Shown here piece after piece: positions 41,782-49,996 of a stretch of DNA of 64,000 bases; the first letter of the stretch is position 1; each line of letters opens with the position of its first letter. The notes below the pieces were generated by a model. The model was not told the origin of the DNA. It worked only from the letters and a program-made list of their open reading frames with translations, and ran no database searches. The position numbers and the translations under genes are program-made. Source of the DNA: Autumnicola tepida (GTDB lineage Bacteria > Bacteroidota > Bacteroidia > Flavobacteriales > Flavobacteriaceae); assembly GCF_031846485.1 (NCBI RefSeq), contig NZ_JAVRHQ010000003.1, forward strand, positions 124,001-188,000, in the 5' to 3' direction.

Positions 41782-42128
41782 ATGGTTGATTACAAAAACT
41801 ATAAGGTCTGGCAGAAATCTCATGCATTGGTTCTTGAGATATATAAAATCACCAGGACTTTTCCTGCAGACGAAAAATTCAACCTGATTTCCCAGATGAA
41901 CAGGGCCGCTCTTTCTATTCCAACTAATATTGTGGAAGGCTGCGGAAGAGAAACTCAAAAAGAATTTCTCCGCTTTTTACATATTTCCTCGGGTTCTGCT
42001 TTTGAACTTGAATATTTAATTTTAGTTTCCACAGAATTAAGTTTTATAGATAAAATACTTTCAGATAAATTAATGAAATAAAGAAAATGCTGTTTTCATT
42101 AGTTCAAAAAATTAAAAATAATTTGTAG
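41782..42128 (+). pseudogene. Four-helix-bundle (S23/IVS family) gene with frameshift
   Basis: The open frame (99 codons, to 42081) encodes a four-helix-bundle protein of the 23S rRNA intervening-sequence/S23 type: VDYKNYKVWQKSHALVLEIYK, then MNRAALSIPTNIVEGCGRE and LRFLHISSGSAFELEYLI. It stops early at TAA 42079. The missing last helix (IKKMLFSLVQKIKNNL) is readable in the -1 frame to TAG 42126, which would give about 115 residues, the usual family length. A one-base loss in the AAATAAAGAAAA tract explains it. The gene lies between hemF and hemB. Confidence 0.8.
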
Positions 42129-42138
42129 AACCGCTTGA

Positions 42139-42155
42139 AGCTTACAGCTTAAAGC
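42139..42155. repeat. Right border repeat of four-helix-bundle cassette
   Basis: AGCTTACAGCTTAAAGC lies 16 bases before the hemB ATG and matches the left border at 15 of 17 positions. Further GCTTACA and ACTTAGAGC units follow, so the border is a short degenerate tandem array. Confidence 0.6.
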
Positions 42156-42170
42156 TTACAACTTAGAGCC

Positions 42171-43154
42171 ATGCTAATACGAAACCGAAGATTAAGAACG
42201 AACGAAGCCATAAGAAGCCTGGTGAGGGAAATTGCCATTACTCCAGATGATTTTATTGTGCCGTTATTCGTGGTGGAAGGGAAAAACATACAGGAAGAAA
42301 TCGCTTCTATGCCTGGTTATTACAGGTTAAGCCTGGATTTGCTGAAAAAGGAAGTGAAGGAATTGTGGAGCCTTGGGCTTAAATCTGTACTGCTTTTTGT
42401 AAAAGTTCCTGAAAATTTAAAAGACAACGCAGGCAGCGAAGCCTTAAATCCGGACGGGCTTATGCAACGGGCGGTAAAGACCGTAAAAAATGCCGTTCCT
42501 GGAATGCTGGTAATGACAGATGTTGCCTTAGACCCTTATTCTTCTTACGGACATGACGGAATTGTAGCCGACGGGAAAATACTGAACGATGACTCTGCCG
42601 CTGTTTTAGCTGAAATGGCCCTGTCTCATGCCAAATCCGGCGCCGATTTTGTAGCGCCCAGCGATATGATGGACGGGCGCATTTTTGAAATGAGGAGCCT
42701 TCTTGAAGATGAAGGATTTTATGATACCGGCATTATGAGCTACAGCGCCAAATTTGCTTCGGCATTTTATGGGCCTTTCCGCGACGCGCTGGATTCGGCA
42801 CCGGTAGATGCACAGAACATCCCAAAGGACAAGAAAACTTACCAGATGGATCCCGCCAATCGTGATGAAGCGGTAAAAGAAACGCTTATGGACATAAAAG
42901 AAGGAGCCGACATCGTAATGGTAAAACCCGGGCTGTGCTATCTCGATATCGTTCGGGATATTAAAAATGCCGTAAACGTGCCGGTAGCAGTTTACCAGGT
43001 AAGCGGCGAATATGCCATGATAAAGGCTGCTGCCGAAAAAGGCTGGCTGGATCATGACGCGGTGATGCTGGAACAGTTAACTGCCATAAAGCGTGCCGGC
43101 GCCAATATGGTGGCCAGTTATTTCGCAAAGGATGCGGTAAAACTAATTTCCTGA
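42171..43154 (+). CDS. hemB: Delta-aminolevulinic acid dehydratase (porphobilinogen synthase)
   Basis: The 327-residue enzyme condenses two aminolevulinates to porphobilinogen. The Schiff-base lysine lies in VMVKPG, the other active-site lysine in MSYSAKFASAFYGPFRDA, and the metal region DVALDPYSSYGHDGIV lacks the Cys triad, which points to an Mg2+-type rather than zinc-type enzyme. It is the last gene of the hem operon, and a terminator follows. Confidence 0.96.
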   Translation: MLIRNRRLRTNEAIRSLVREIAITPDDFIVPLFVVEGKNIQEEIASMPGYYRLSLDLLKKEVKELWSLGLKSVLLFVKVPENLKDNAGSEALNPDGLMQRAVKTVKNAVPGMLVMTDVALDPYSSYGHDGIVADGKILNDDSAAVLAEMALSHAKSGADFVAPSDMMDGRIFEMRSLLEDEGFYDTGIMSYSAKFASAFYGPFRDALDSAPVDAQNIPKDKKTYQMDPANRDEAVKETLMDIKEGADIVMVKPGLCYLDIVRDIKNAVNVPVAVYQVSGEYAMIKAAAEKGWLDHDAVMLEQLTAIKRAGANMVASYFAKDAVKLIS

Positions 43155-43171
43155 GAAATCGAAATATTCCA

Positions 43172-43246
43172 GCTGTTAACAGGCAAAACACTCCAAGTTG
43201 AAGTAACTTCAGGAGGTCTAAGTTTTTCCTGTTAATGGCTTTTTTT
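43172..43246 (+). terminator. Terminator of the hem operon
   Basis: GCTGTTAACAGG pairs with CCTGTTAATGGC over 12 positions with two wobbles, enclosing a smaller hairpin around CTCCAAGTT and AACTTCAGGAG. Seven T follow. It lies 17 bases after hemB. Confidence 0.7.
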
Positions 43247-43294
43247 ATGCTGAAAAATTGAACATCGAATTCACTTTCTGCGTACATTTATGCA

Positions 43295-43648
43295 GTGAAA
43301 TTCAACAGGTTAAATATTCTGCTTCCCCTTCTGCTGGTGCTGCTCTACAGCTCCACCGGCCATACGGCTGTTGTCACTTGCTTAATTTCCGATCATTTTG
43401 ATGCCGGGGATTACCATTATCTGCAGTCAAACCAAAACCGTAATGCTGTTTTTCTTGAAGAATTAGCTACAGAATCAGCATCGCAGGTTACTGAGGATCT
43501 TTTAAACGGGGCGGCTTATTTCCCTGCCGGAATTCATTCCAGTTTTCTTTCTAATAAAATTTCAGCAGCATATAGTTCCTGGCCATATCTCCTGGACCTC
43601 AGGATCCTTCTGGAGCTGCAAATATTTCCATTTAACTTTTTTTGGTGA
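43295..43648 (+). CDS. Exported protein of unknown function
   Basis: The 117-residue product begins at GTG 43295 and has a long hydrophobic signal (residues ~7-25). The mature part has no motif that I recognise and ends in the hydrophobic stretch LQIFPFNFFW. An out-of-frame ATG CAG TGA overlaps the start. The aromatic C-terminus could hint at an outer membrane or membrane-associated protein, but it is too short to say. Confidence in the gene is moderate. Confidence 0.5.
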   Translation: MKFNRLNILLPLLLVLLYSSTGHTAVVTCLISDHFDAGDYHYLQSNQNRNAVFLEELATESASQVTEDLLNGAAYFPAGIHSSFLSNKISAAYSSWPYLLDLRILLELQIFPFNFFW

Positions 43649-43776
43649 AAAAGGCACTTAGCCAAATTTAAAGCCCAAACGGTAAAAACCCGTTAAAGCA
43701 GGGAAAACCTGATGCTGCTTTAATTTAAGCAACTATTTCATCCCTGCCGGCAAATACTCACCTAAAAATTTAAAAA

Positions 43777-44265
43777 ATGGATACACCATCAATTATTATT
43801 GGCAGCACATTGCTGTTGCTCTTTGTAGGGCCAATACTTTACGCGATCTGGATGCAGAACCACAAGGATAAGAAACGCCTGAAAAAATTAAATGAAGTAG
43901 GCTCAACTCAAAAATTGAAGTTCGACTATACCGAAATCTCCAATACGCTGCTGCTGGGCCTTGATGCCCAGGCCAGGAAGCTCGTGGTAATTGAACCCCA
44001 AAACAACATGCAGTTTGATATTATAGATTTAAACAAAATAGACAACAGCAAGATTTTAAAAAAAGCTGTTCCCAATGCCGATCGCTCCAGAGGCCGCGAA
44101 AGGATTGTTCAAATTAGCATTGAACTTCTGGAAAATCACGGGAAAGACAAGGTTACCGAAATCATGTTTTATGACGAAGATGGCCCGGAAGCGGCAGATA
44201 TGGCTGCAAGGTTATTTTTGGCAGAAAGATGGGAGAAGCTAATCCACATGAATCTTTCCGCATAA
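43777..44265 (+). CDS. Single-pass membrane protein of unknown function
   Basis: The 162-residue product has one N-terminal membrane helix (residues ~5-24), then a cytoplasmic-looking domain with LLLGLDAQARKLVVIEP. That segment recalls PH-like or bPH domains, but I cannot assign it. A clean terminator at 44274 ends its transcript. Confidence 0.65.
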   Translation: MDTPSIIIGSTLLLLFVGPILYAIWMQNHKDKKRLKKLNEVGSTQKLKFDYTEISNTLLLGLDAQARKLVVIEPQNNMQFDIIDLNKIDNSKILKKAVPNADRSRGRERIVQISIELLENHGKDKVTEIMFYDEDGPEAADMAARLFLAERWEKLIHMNLSA

Positions 44266-44273
44266 TTAATTAT

Positions 44274-44308
44274 ATCCTGAAGTGGAGCCTCACCACTTCA
44301 GGATTTTT
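44274..44308 (+). terminator. Rho-independent terminator
   Basis: ATCCTGAAGTGG and CCACTTCAGGAT form a perfect 12-bp stem with a 7-base loop, followed by TTTT. It excludes the GTG at 44282 as a natural start for the next gene. Confidence 0.88.
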
Positions 44309-44320
44309 AAAGATCCTGCA

Positions 44321-44908
44321 ATGAATAATTCATTTCTCACCCGCCTTGCTGCGGCTCTAAGTATAATAATAGTTTTTGTAATTGACTATCATATTCCGCC
44401 AGGCACCGCTATTGGCGTTTTATACCTTACTTCCATCACCATTGTTTTTAACCAGAAAAAAAGGGTCATCCTCTTCTGTTCGCTGGTGTCTACCTTTCTG
44501 ATTCTTTTGAATGTGTACCTTTTTAAAGATATTATTCATGACAATTCCGTTTATTACGACCGGTTGCTGTCCATTTTTGGCATTTGGGCCTCCTGCCTCA
44601 TTGCCCTGCGGTACCGCTCACTTTCAGAAAGGCATAACAACTACAAAAAGAAGAGAATAGAAATGGTGGAAGAAATGCTTTTTATTACCAATCATAAAGT
44701 AAGGCAGTCTATTAGCCAGATTCAGGGGTTGAATATTCTGCTGGACCACCAGGGTTCAAGTGAACAGGAATTAAAAGAAATCAGTATACTTTTAAAGCAG
44801 CCTGTTCAGGACCTGGATGATTTTACACGGGAGCTTACCAGGTTTATGATCGAAAAAGAAATTATAACCCAACCTAAGCCAGAACCACAGAAAAGCGGGT
44901 GTTTCTAA
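44321..44908 (+). CDS. Membrane protein with lone DHp-like helix pair
   Basis: The 195-residue product starts at ATG 44321. It has four membrane helices (~8-110) and then a coiled region with MVEEMLFITNHKVRQSISQIQGLNILL, close to the H-box of Bacteroidota HisKA domains (FIxSHxVRxPLxxILGL). The protein ends soon after, with no ATPase domain. It may be a phosphotransfer or dimerisation partner for a kinase encoded elsewhere, or a remnant. The C-terminus is Lys/Pro-rich. Confidence 0.65.
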   Translation: MNNSFLTRLAAALSIIIVFVIDYHIPPGTAIGVLYLTSITIVFNQKKRVILFCSLVSTFLILLNVYLFKDIIHDNSVYYDRLLSIFGIWASCLIALRYRSLSERHNNYKKKRIEMVEEMLFITNHKVRQSISQIQGLNILLDHQGSSEQELKEISILLKQPVQDLDDFTRELTRFMIEKEIITQPKPEPQKSGCF

Positions 44909-44993
44909 CGCTTTTGCCCCATTTTATATTTTATTTGGAAGAATTTGGTGCCAGAATGCCTAAATTAGAGTTTTAAAAACTTCTAAAATTAAC

Positions 44994-46091
44994 ATGGGAT
45001 TACTTCTCACCTTTGCATTCCTGTCCATTTTCTTTTCATTTATGTGTTCTGTCCTGGAAGCCGCATTGCTGAGTTTCACGCCTTCTTATATTAAAATTAA
45101 AACGAAGGAAGGTAAAAGTTATGCCCACACCCTTTCCAATTATAAGCAGGATATAGATAAACCCCTTATTGCCATCCTTACCGTGAACACCGTGGCGCAT
45201 ACCGTAGGTGCCATTCTGGTAGGGGTACAGGCTGAAAAAACATACGGGGACGGGAGCAATGCCGTGGGAATTGTTTCTGCAATTATGACCATTGCCATAC
45301 TTGTACTTTCTGAAATTATTCCCAAAACCATAGGCGCCACCTACTGGAAATCCCTGGGGAATTTTACGGCCAAAACCCTGAAAATTATGATTTTTCCGCT
45401 GAAATACACCGGGGTTCTATGGCTTATGATGCTCACCACCCGGTTAATCGGCAAATCTGCCCATGTACATTCCATGAGCAAGGAAGAATTTGCCGCAATA
45501 ACTGATGCCGCCAAAGAAGAAGGCGTTTTTGAAGAAAGTGAAACCACCGTGATCAAAAACCTGCTCGTATTTAAATCGGTTAAGGCGAAAGATGTGATGA
45601 CGCCATTTTCGGTAGCGGTTACCGAAGATGAAACCACTACCATTGAAGCTTTTCATAACAACCATAAGAATTTAAAGTTTTCCCGTATCCCTGTTTACAG
45701 GGAAAAATCGAATAATATTACCGGGTTTATCCTGAAAGATGATGTGCTGGAAGAAATGATAGACGAAAAAGGCCCGGAACCCCTGAGCAGCTTAAAAAGG
45801 GAAATATCAGTAACCGATGCCACCACTCCAATACCGGAATTATTTGAAATATTTGTCCAGAAAAGGACCCATATTTCTATGGTTGTAGACGAATATGGGA
45901 ATACCGTTGGCCTGGTGACTATGGAGGATATTATAGAAACACTGCTGGGGCTTGAAATTATGGACGAGAGTGATAATATTGAAGATATGCAGGTGCTGGC
46001 CAGGAAGAACTGGGAAAAGCGCGCAAAAAGGCTGGGCCTCATGCAACAGAAATCTCAGGAAAAGAACAAAGATGAAAATGGCAATTCTTAA
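44994..46091 (+). CDS. CNNM/CorC-type protein with CBS domains
   Basis: The 365-residue inner membrane protein has an N-terminal CNNM (DUF21) domain with three to four helices and the signature FLSIFFSFMCSVLEAALLSF, followed by two CBS domains (KDVMTPFSVAVTEDE; MVVDEYGNTVGLVTMEDIIETLLG). Family members (hemolysin C/CorC/YfjD) handle Mg2+ or Co2+ efflux. The C-terminal transporter-associated domain of longer members is absent. It overlaps ogt by 20 bases. Confidence 0.9.
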   Translation: MGLLLTFAFLSIFFSFMCSVLEAALLSFTPSYIKIKTKEGKSYAHTLSNYKQDIDKPLIAILTVNTVAHTVGAILVGVQAEKTYGDGSNAVGIVSAIMTIAILVLSEIIPKTIGATYWKSLGNFTAKTLKIMIFPLKYTGVLWLMMLTTRLIGKSAHVHSMSKEEFAAITDAAKEEGVFEESETTVIKNLLVFKSVKAKDVMTPFSVAVTEDETTTIEAFHNNHKNLKFSRIPVYREKSNNITGFILKDDVLEEMIDEKGPEPLSSLKREISVTDATTPIPELFEIFVQKRTHISMVVDEYGNTVGLVTMEDIIETLLGLEIMDESDNIEDMQVLARKNWEKRAKRLGLMQQKSQEKNKDENGNS

Positions 46092-46545
46092 TACCCCTGT
46101 TGGTTTAGCTGAAATTAAAGGAGATGAAAACGGTATTTCAGAAATTAAAATTATTGAGAAACAAAAAGAACTGAGTTCCAATATTCCTGAAGTACTATTG
46201 CCTGCAATTCTTCAGCTAAATGAATATTTTGAGGGGAAACGCAAAAAATTCAACCTTAAATTGAATCCTTCCGGAACCAATTTTCAGAAGAAAGTATGGA
46301 AAGCCTTACAGGAAATCCCGTATGGCAAAACCCTTTCTTACCTGGAATTATCAAAACAACTTGGCGATATAAAAGCCATCCGGGCGGTAGCTTCAGCAAA
46401 CGGCAAAAATCCGCTCTGGATTGTGATTCCCTGCCACAGGGTAATTGGCAGCGACGGTTCTTTAACCGGATACGCCGGTGGGGTTCAACGAAAAAAATGG
46501 CTGCTGGAACATGAAAATCCGCCTGTACAACAATCCCTATTTTAG
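46072..46545 (+). CDS. ogt: Methylated-DNA-protein-cysteine methyltransferase
   Basis: The 157-residue protein repairs O6-alkylguanine by moving the alkyl group to its own cysteine. The active site is IPCHRV (Cys121), and TNFQKKVWKALQEIPYGKTLSY gives the DNA-binding helix. I start it at ATG 46072, inside the end of the CBS gene, because upstream codons lack similarity to the family. A serine hydrolase gene follows after 12 bases. Confidence 0.93.
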   Translation: MKMAILNTPVGLAEIKGDENGISEIKIIEKQKELSSNIPEVLLPAILQLNEYFEGKRKKFNLKLNPSGTNFQKKVWKALQEIPYGKTLSYLELSKQLGDIKAIRAVASANGKNPLWIVIPCHRVIGSDGSLTGYAGGVQRKKWLLEHENPPVQQSLF

Positions 46546-46557
46546 AAGTTTAGGAAG

Positions 46558-47712
46558 ATGAAAAAGTTGCTTAAAATAGCAGGATTTGTTGTGGCATTTA
46601 TTCTTGTCGCGGTATTGCTTCTTCATTTTCTGGGTTACGATTATTTGCTCCGCGGAATCCAGGTTACCTATCTCCAGGGCCATAAAACCGCTTATATAGA
46701 TGATTATCCTGAATTTGAAAACCGCACAATTTTCGCATCCGATGAACCTCAAGCCTGGCCAGAACATCGCAATTACAATGAAGTTGAAGCCACTGAAGAA
46801 TTGGAAGAATTGAATGAAGAACTCGGTACGGCCGCTTTTCTTATCATTAAAAACGACAGCATCTGGTTTGAAAAATATTACCAGGATTACGGACCCGCTT
46901 CCAAAACAAATTCCTTTTCCATGGCCAAGAGCATTGTTTCAGCTTTGCTGGGAAAAGCGATCATGGAGGGTTATATAAAAAGCCTTTCCCAGCCGGTATC
47001 AGACTTCTTTCCGCAGTTTGATTCCTCTTTAAAAGTAGGAGACCTGGCTTCTATGGCTTCCGGCTTAAACTGGAAAGAAGATTATTACAATCCCTTTGGA
47101 ATGACAGCAAGGGCTTATTTTGATGATAACATACGCGAACTGGTGCTGGACCTTAAGGTGGTGGAGCAACCGGGGGAAGAGTTTAAATACCTCAGCGGCA
47201 ACATTCAGCTTTTGGGAATGGTTATAGAAAAAGCCACAAAGTTGCCGCTTTCTGAATATCTTAGCCAGAGCTTCTGGAAACCCATGGGAATGAAAGATGA
47301 TGCTTTATGGCAGCTGGATAGCCGGGAAAGCGGGATGGAAAAAGCTTACTGCTGCATCGCTTCCAACGCCTGCGATTTTGCGAAATTCGGTAAGCTTTAT
47401 GAGCACCGCGGGAAGTGGAACGGAAAGCAGGTCCTGGATTCCGGGTTTGTAGCGAAATCTATCCGGCCCAGGTTTAAGGAAAGTCCGCAATACGGTTACG
47501 GTTTCTGGCTAAGCAATTACCGGAACAAGGAAATTTTTTACATGCGCGGCATACGCGGGCAATATGTAATTGTTATTCCTGAAGACAAACTCATTATTGT
47601 TCGCCTGGGGCAGGACCTTATCAGAAAAGAAGAAGGAGCAGTACATTCTCCCGATTTCTTTATGTATATTGATGAAGCATACAAAATGCTGAATCGTGCT
47701 GGAAAAAATTAA
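46558..47712 (+). CDS. Beta-lactamase-fold serine hydrolase
   Basis: The 384-residue protein has an N-terminal membrane anchor and a class C beta-lactamase/esterase fold. The SxxK motif is SMAK (Ser121, Lys124), and YLSGN supplies the Tyr motif. It is periplasmic and may act on peptidoglycan peptides or esters; the substrate is not known. The exonuclease gene starts 17 bases before its stop. Confidence 0.85.
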   Translation: MKKLLKIAGFVVAFILVAVLLLHFLGYDYLLRGIQVTYLQGHKTAYIDDYPEFENRTIFASDEPQAWPEHRNYNEVEATEELEELNEELGTAAFLIIKNDSIWFEKYYQDYGPASKTNSFSMAKSIVSALLGKAIMEGYIKSLSQPVSDFFPQFDSSLKVGDLASMASGLNWKEDYYNPFGMTARAYFDDNIRELVLDLKVVEQPGEEFKYLSGNIQLLGMVIEKATKLPLSEYLSQSFWKPMGMKDDALWQLDSRESGMEKAYCCIASNACDFAKFGKLYEHRGKWNGKQVLDSGFVAKSIRPRFKESPQYGYGFWLSNYRNKEIFYMRGIRGQYVIVIPEDKLIIVRLGQDLIRKEEGAVHSPDFFMYIDEAYKMLNRAGKN

Positions 47713-48406
47713 CCTGGAACATATTCTTTTCCTGGACATAGAAACTGTCCCTGAAGAAGAGTCTTTCCCAGACCTGCCGGAAGAGAAGCAATTACTTTGG
47801 GAAGAAAAAACCCGCTACCAGCGTAAAGAGGAATTTACCGCAGAAGAATTTTATGAACGGGCGGGGATTTGGGCAGAATTTGGAAAAATTATCTGCATTT
47901 CCGTAGGGCATTTTAGGTTTAAAGAAGGCAGGAGAAGCTTCAGGACCACCACTTTTTATGGAGAGGAGAAACAACTGCTTCAGGAATTTTCAGCATTACT
48001 AAATTCTCACTTTAATAAGCCGGAGCATCTTTTGTGTGCCCATAATGGCAAAGAATTCGACTTTCCTTATATCGCCAGGAGAATGATTATAAATGATGTT
48101 GCTTTACCTCCAAAGCTGCACCTTTCCGGGAAAAAACCCTGGGAAGTGATGCATCTGGATACGATGGAGCTGTGGAAATTTGGCGACTATAAACATTACA
48201 CTTCACTAAAACTGTTAACCAGCATCCTCGGAATTCCCAGCCCAAAAGACGATATAAATGGAAAACAGGTTAGAAAATGCTATTACCAGAATGAAATGCC
48301 GCGGATTATTACTTATTGTGAAAAAGATGTGATTGCCATCGCGCAGATCGTCCTTAAATTCCGCCGGGAAAAATTACTTTCTCCTGAAGAGGTCACAAAG
48401 GTATAA
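47696..48406 (+). CDS. PolB-type 3'-5' exonuclease
   Basis: The 236-residue protein has a ribonuclease-H-like exonuclease fold. Exo I is LFLDIETVPEE, Exo II lies near LCAHNGKEFDFPYIARR and Exo III near YCEKDVIAIAQIV. This matches the stand-alone PolB-like exonuclease family, which removes nucleotides from DNA 3' ends. Its start overlaps the hydrolase gene by 17 bases. Confidence 0.88.
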   Translation: MLEKINLEHILFLDIETVPEEESFPDLPEEKQLLWEEKTRYQRKEEFTAEEFYERAGIWAEFGKIICISVGHFRFKEGRRSFRTTTFYGEEKQLLQEFSALLNSHFNKPEHLLCAHNGKEFDFPYIARRMIINDVALPPKLHLSGKKPWEVMHLDTMELWKFGDYKHYTSLKLLTSILGIPSPKDDINGKQVRKCYYQNEMPRIITYCEKDVIAIAQIVLKFRREKLLSPEEVTKV

Positions 48407-48526
48407 GCCCCTTACATTTAGCCAAATATTAAGATTAAAACGCCATAGGTTTGCTACCTTTAAGGGAGAAGGCGGGCCAGTTTGTGCTCTCTTTTGAAAT
48501 AAATGTGTAATTAAAAAACATCAATT

Positions 48527-48889
48527 ATGTACCTATACATTGAATTATGGAATGTTACCAAGGAATGGATGAAACTTTCTAAAGAAGAAAGGCGCGCTTA
48601 CTTTGAGAAAGTAGGAGCGGGCATCCAGGAATTAAGTAAGGCCGGAGTTGAGAACGTGGGCTGGGCTTTAAATGATGAGCACACTCCGTACCGCAGCGAC
48701 TACCGGTACATGGCGGTGTGGAAAATGCCTTCCCTGGAATACGTGGAAAAACTGGAAAAAGCGGTGGCAGATGCCGGATGGCACGATTATTTTAACCAGG
48801 TAAATGCCAGAGGGCAAATTGTTCCGCTTAATGAAGCCATTGAATTCCTTACTAATCTTGAGTCACATTCCACAGGAATTGATGGATAA
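48527..48889 (+). CDS. Small DUF6616-like protein
   Basis: The 120-residue protein starts MYLYIELWNVTKEWMKLS and has a VGWALNDE...YRYMAVWKMPS core and a final helix. It looks like a ferredoxin-like dimeric barrel. I connect it tentatively with the DUF6616 family; function is unknown. It has no signal peptide and is set apart from its neighbours by about 120 bases upstream. Confidence 0.6.
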   Translation: MYLYIELWNVTKEWMKLSKEERRAYFEKVGAGIQELSKAGVENVGWALNDEHTPYRSDYRYMAVWKMPSLEYVEKLEKAVADAGWHDYFNQVNARGQIVPLNEAIEFLTNLESHSTGIDG

Positions 48890-48917
48890 GATTTTTACGG
48901 AAGAACTTTTTTAAAAT

Positions 48918-49571
48918 TTACAGTTGCATTTCAGGAATTTCCCCTTCTGTGATTAGCTTGCCTTCTGTGGCTTTTTTTATTTCTTCCACTGAAACCCCCG
49001 GTGCTCTTTCCAGAAGTTTAAATCCTTCTTTAGTGACTTCTAGAACGGCAAGGTTGGTAACAATTTTGGTAACGCAGCCCACCCCGGTAAGCGGCAGCGT
49101 GCAGCGTCTTAGCAACTTTGATTCTCCCGCCCTGTTGGTATGCATCATGGCCACAATAATATTTTCTGCGGAAGCCACCAAATCCATGGCGCCGCCCATA
49201 CCTTTTACCATTTTCCCGGGAATTTTCCAGTTAGCGATGTCTCCATTTTCAGCTACTTCCATAGCACCAAGAATAGTCAAATCTACATGCTGGCCGCGAA
49301 TCATCCCAAAGCTCATGGCCGAATCGAAAAAGCTTGCTCCGGGCAAGGCCGTAATGGTTTGTTTTCCTGCATTAATAAGATCGGCATCCTCGGTTCCTTT
49401 AACAGGAAAAGGGCCCATTCCTAAGATTCCATTTTCGCTTTGGAATTCCACCTCAATATCATCCCGTACAAAATTAGCTACCAGTGTAGGAATGCCAATT
49501 CCGAGGTTTACATAATATCCGTCCTTAACTTCTTTTGCTATACGTTGCGCTATGCCTTCTTTGTTTAACAT
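48918..49571 (-). CDS. scoB: 3-oxoacid CoA-transferase subunit B
   Basis: The 217-residue subunit carries the catalytic Glu in FQSENGILGMGP. GYYVNLGIGIPTLVANF and GGAMDLVA are typical. With ScoA it moves CoA from succinyl-CoA to acetoacetate or similar acids for ketone use. In most genomes scoA and scoB are adjacent; here a four-helix-bundle gene separates them. Confidence 0.94.
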   Translation of the reverse strand: MLNKEGIAQRIAKEVKDGYYVNLGIGIPTLVANFVRDDIEVEFQSENGILGMGPFPVKGTEDADLINAGKQTITALPGASFFDSAMSFGMIRGQHVDLTILGAMEVAENGDIANWKIPGKMVKGMGGAMDLVASAENIIVAMMHTNRAGESKLLRRCTLPLTGVGCVTKIVTNLAVLEVTKEGFKLLERAPGVSVEEIKKATEGKLITEGEIPEMQL

Positions 49572-49601
49572 CTTTTTCTAATTAGGAGATTTGAAAATGT
49601 G

Positions 49602-49964
49602 TCAATTTGCTGATTTCTTTTTACTACTTGAAATTATTTTCGATAGAATGAGAGTAATAGATTTTAACTGATCAAACAGTAACTGGCTTGGTCTAGAATA
49701 ATATTCAGATTTTTCGCAGAGCAGCAGCCAGTACAAAACTTCATCAGCTTCTTTTGCGGCTATTTTGCACTTATGAATAAAATCTGCCCTACTTTCAGCA
49801 TTTTGCGCTTCATGTACATTAGCACCAATAGAAGTTCCACTTCTAAAGATTTGAGAAGCCATTTCATATTTTTTATGTTCTCTCAACTTTTCGGAAAATG
49901 CAATTATTCCCAAAGAGAACTCGAAACTTAACTTCAAAATAAGATTTTCCTTAGCAGGATTCAT
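49602..49964 (-). CDS. Four-helix-bundle (S23/IVS family) protein inside scoAB
   Basis: The 120-residue protein has the S23/IVS pattern: ENLILKLSFEFSLGIIAFSE, SQIFRSGTSIGANVHEAQNAES and KIAAKEADEVLYWLLLCEKS, with a complete last helix. Related proteins occur in 23S rRNA intervening sequences and as Avd in diversity-generating retroelements, but no reverse transcriptase is nearby. I choose ATG 49964 over GTG 49970. It lies in the same orientation between scoA and scoB, with imperfect inverted repeats at its edges. Confidence 0.88.
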   Translation of the reverse strand: MNPAKENLILKLSFEFSLGIIAFSEKLREHKKYEMASQIFRSGTSIGANVHEAQNAESRADFIHKCKIAAKEADEVLYWLLLCEKSEYYSRPSQLLFDQLKSITLILSKIISSSKKKSAN

Positions 49965-49996
49965 CTTCACATTAACACATTAATTAATCTTCAAAT

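Noticed and set aside
45952..46072. Longer start for ogt
   Set aside because: The first 40 codons lie inside the CBS gene and have no similarity to the methyltransferase family. ATG 46072 gives the normal length.
49602..49964. Diversity-generating retroelement (Avd-like protein)
   Set aside because: The four-helix-bundle protein resembles Avd, but there is no reverse transcriptase, template repeat or variable repeat in the window.
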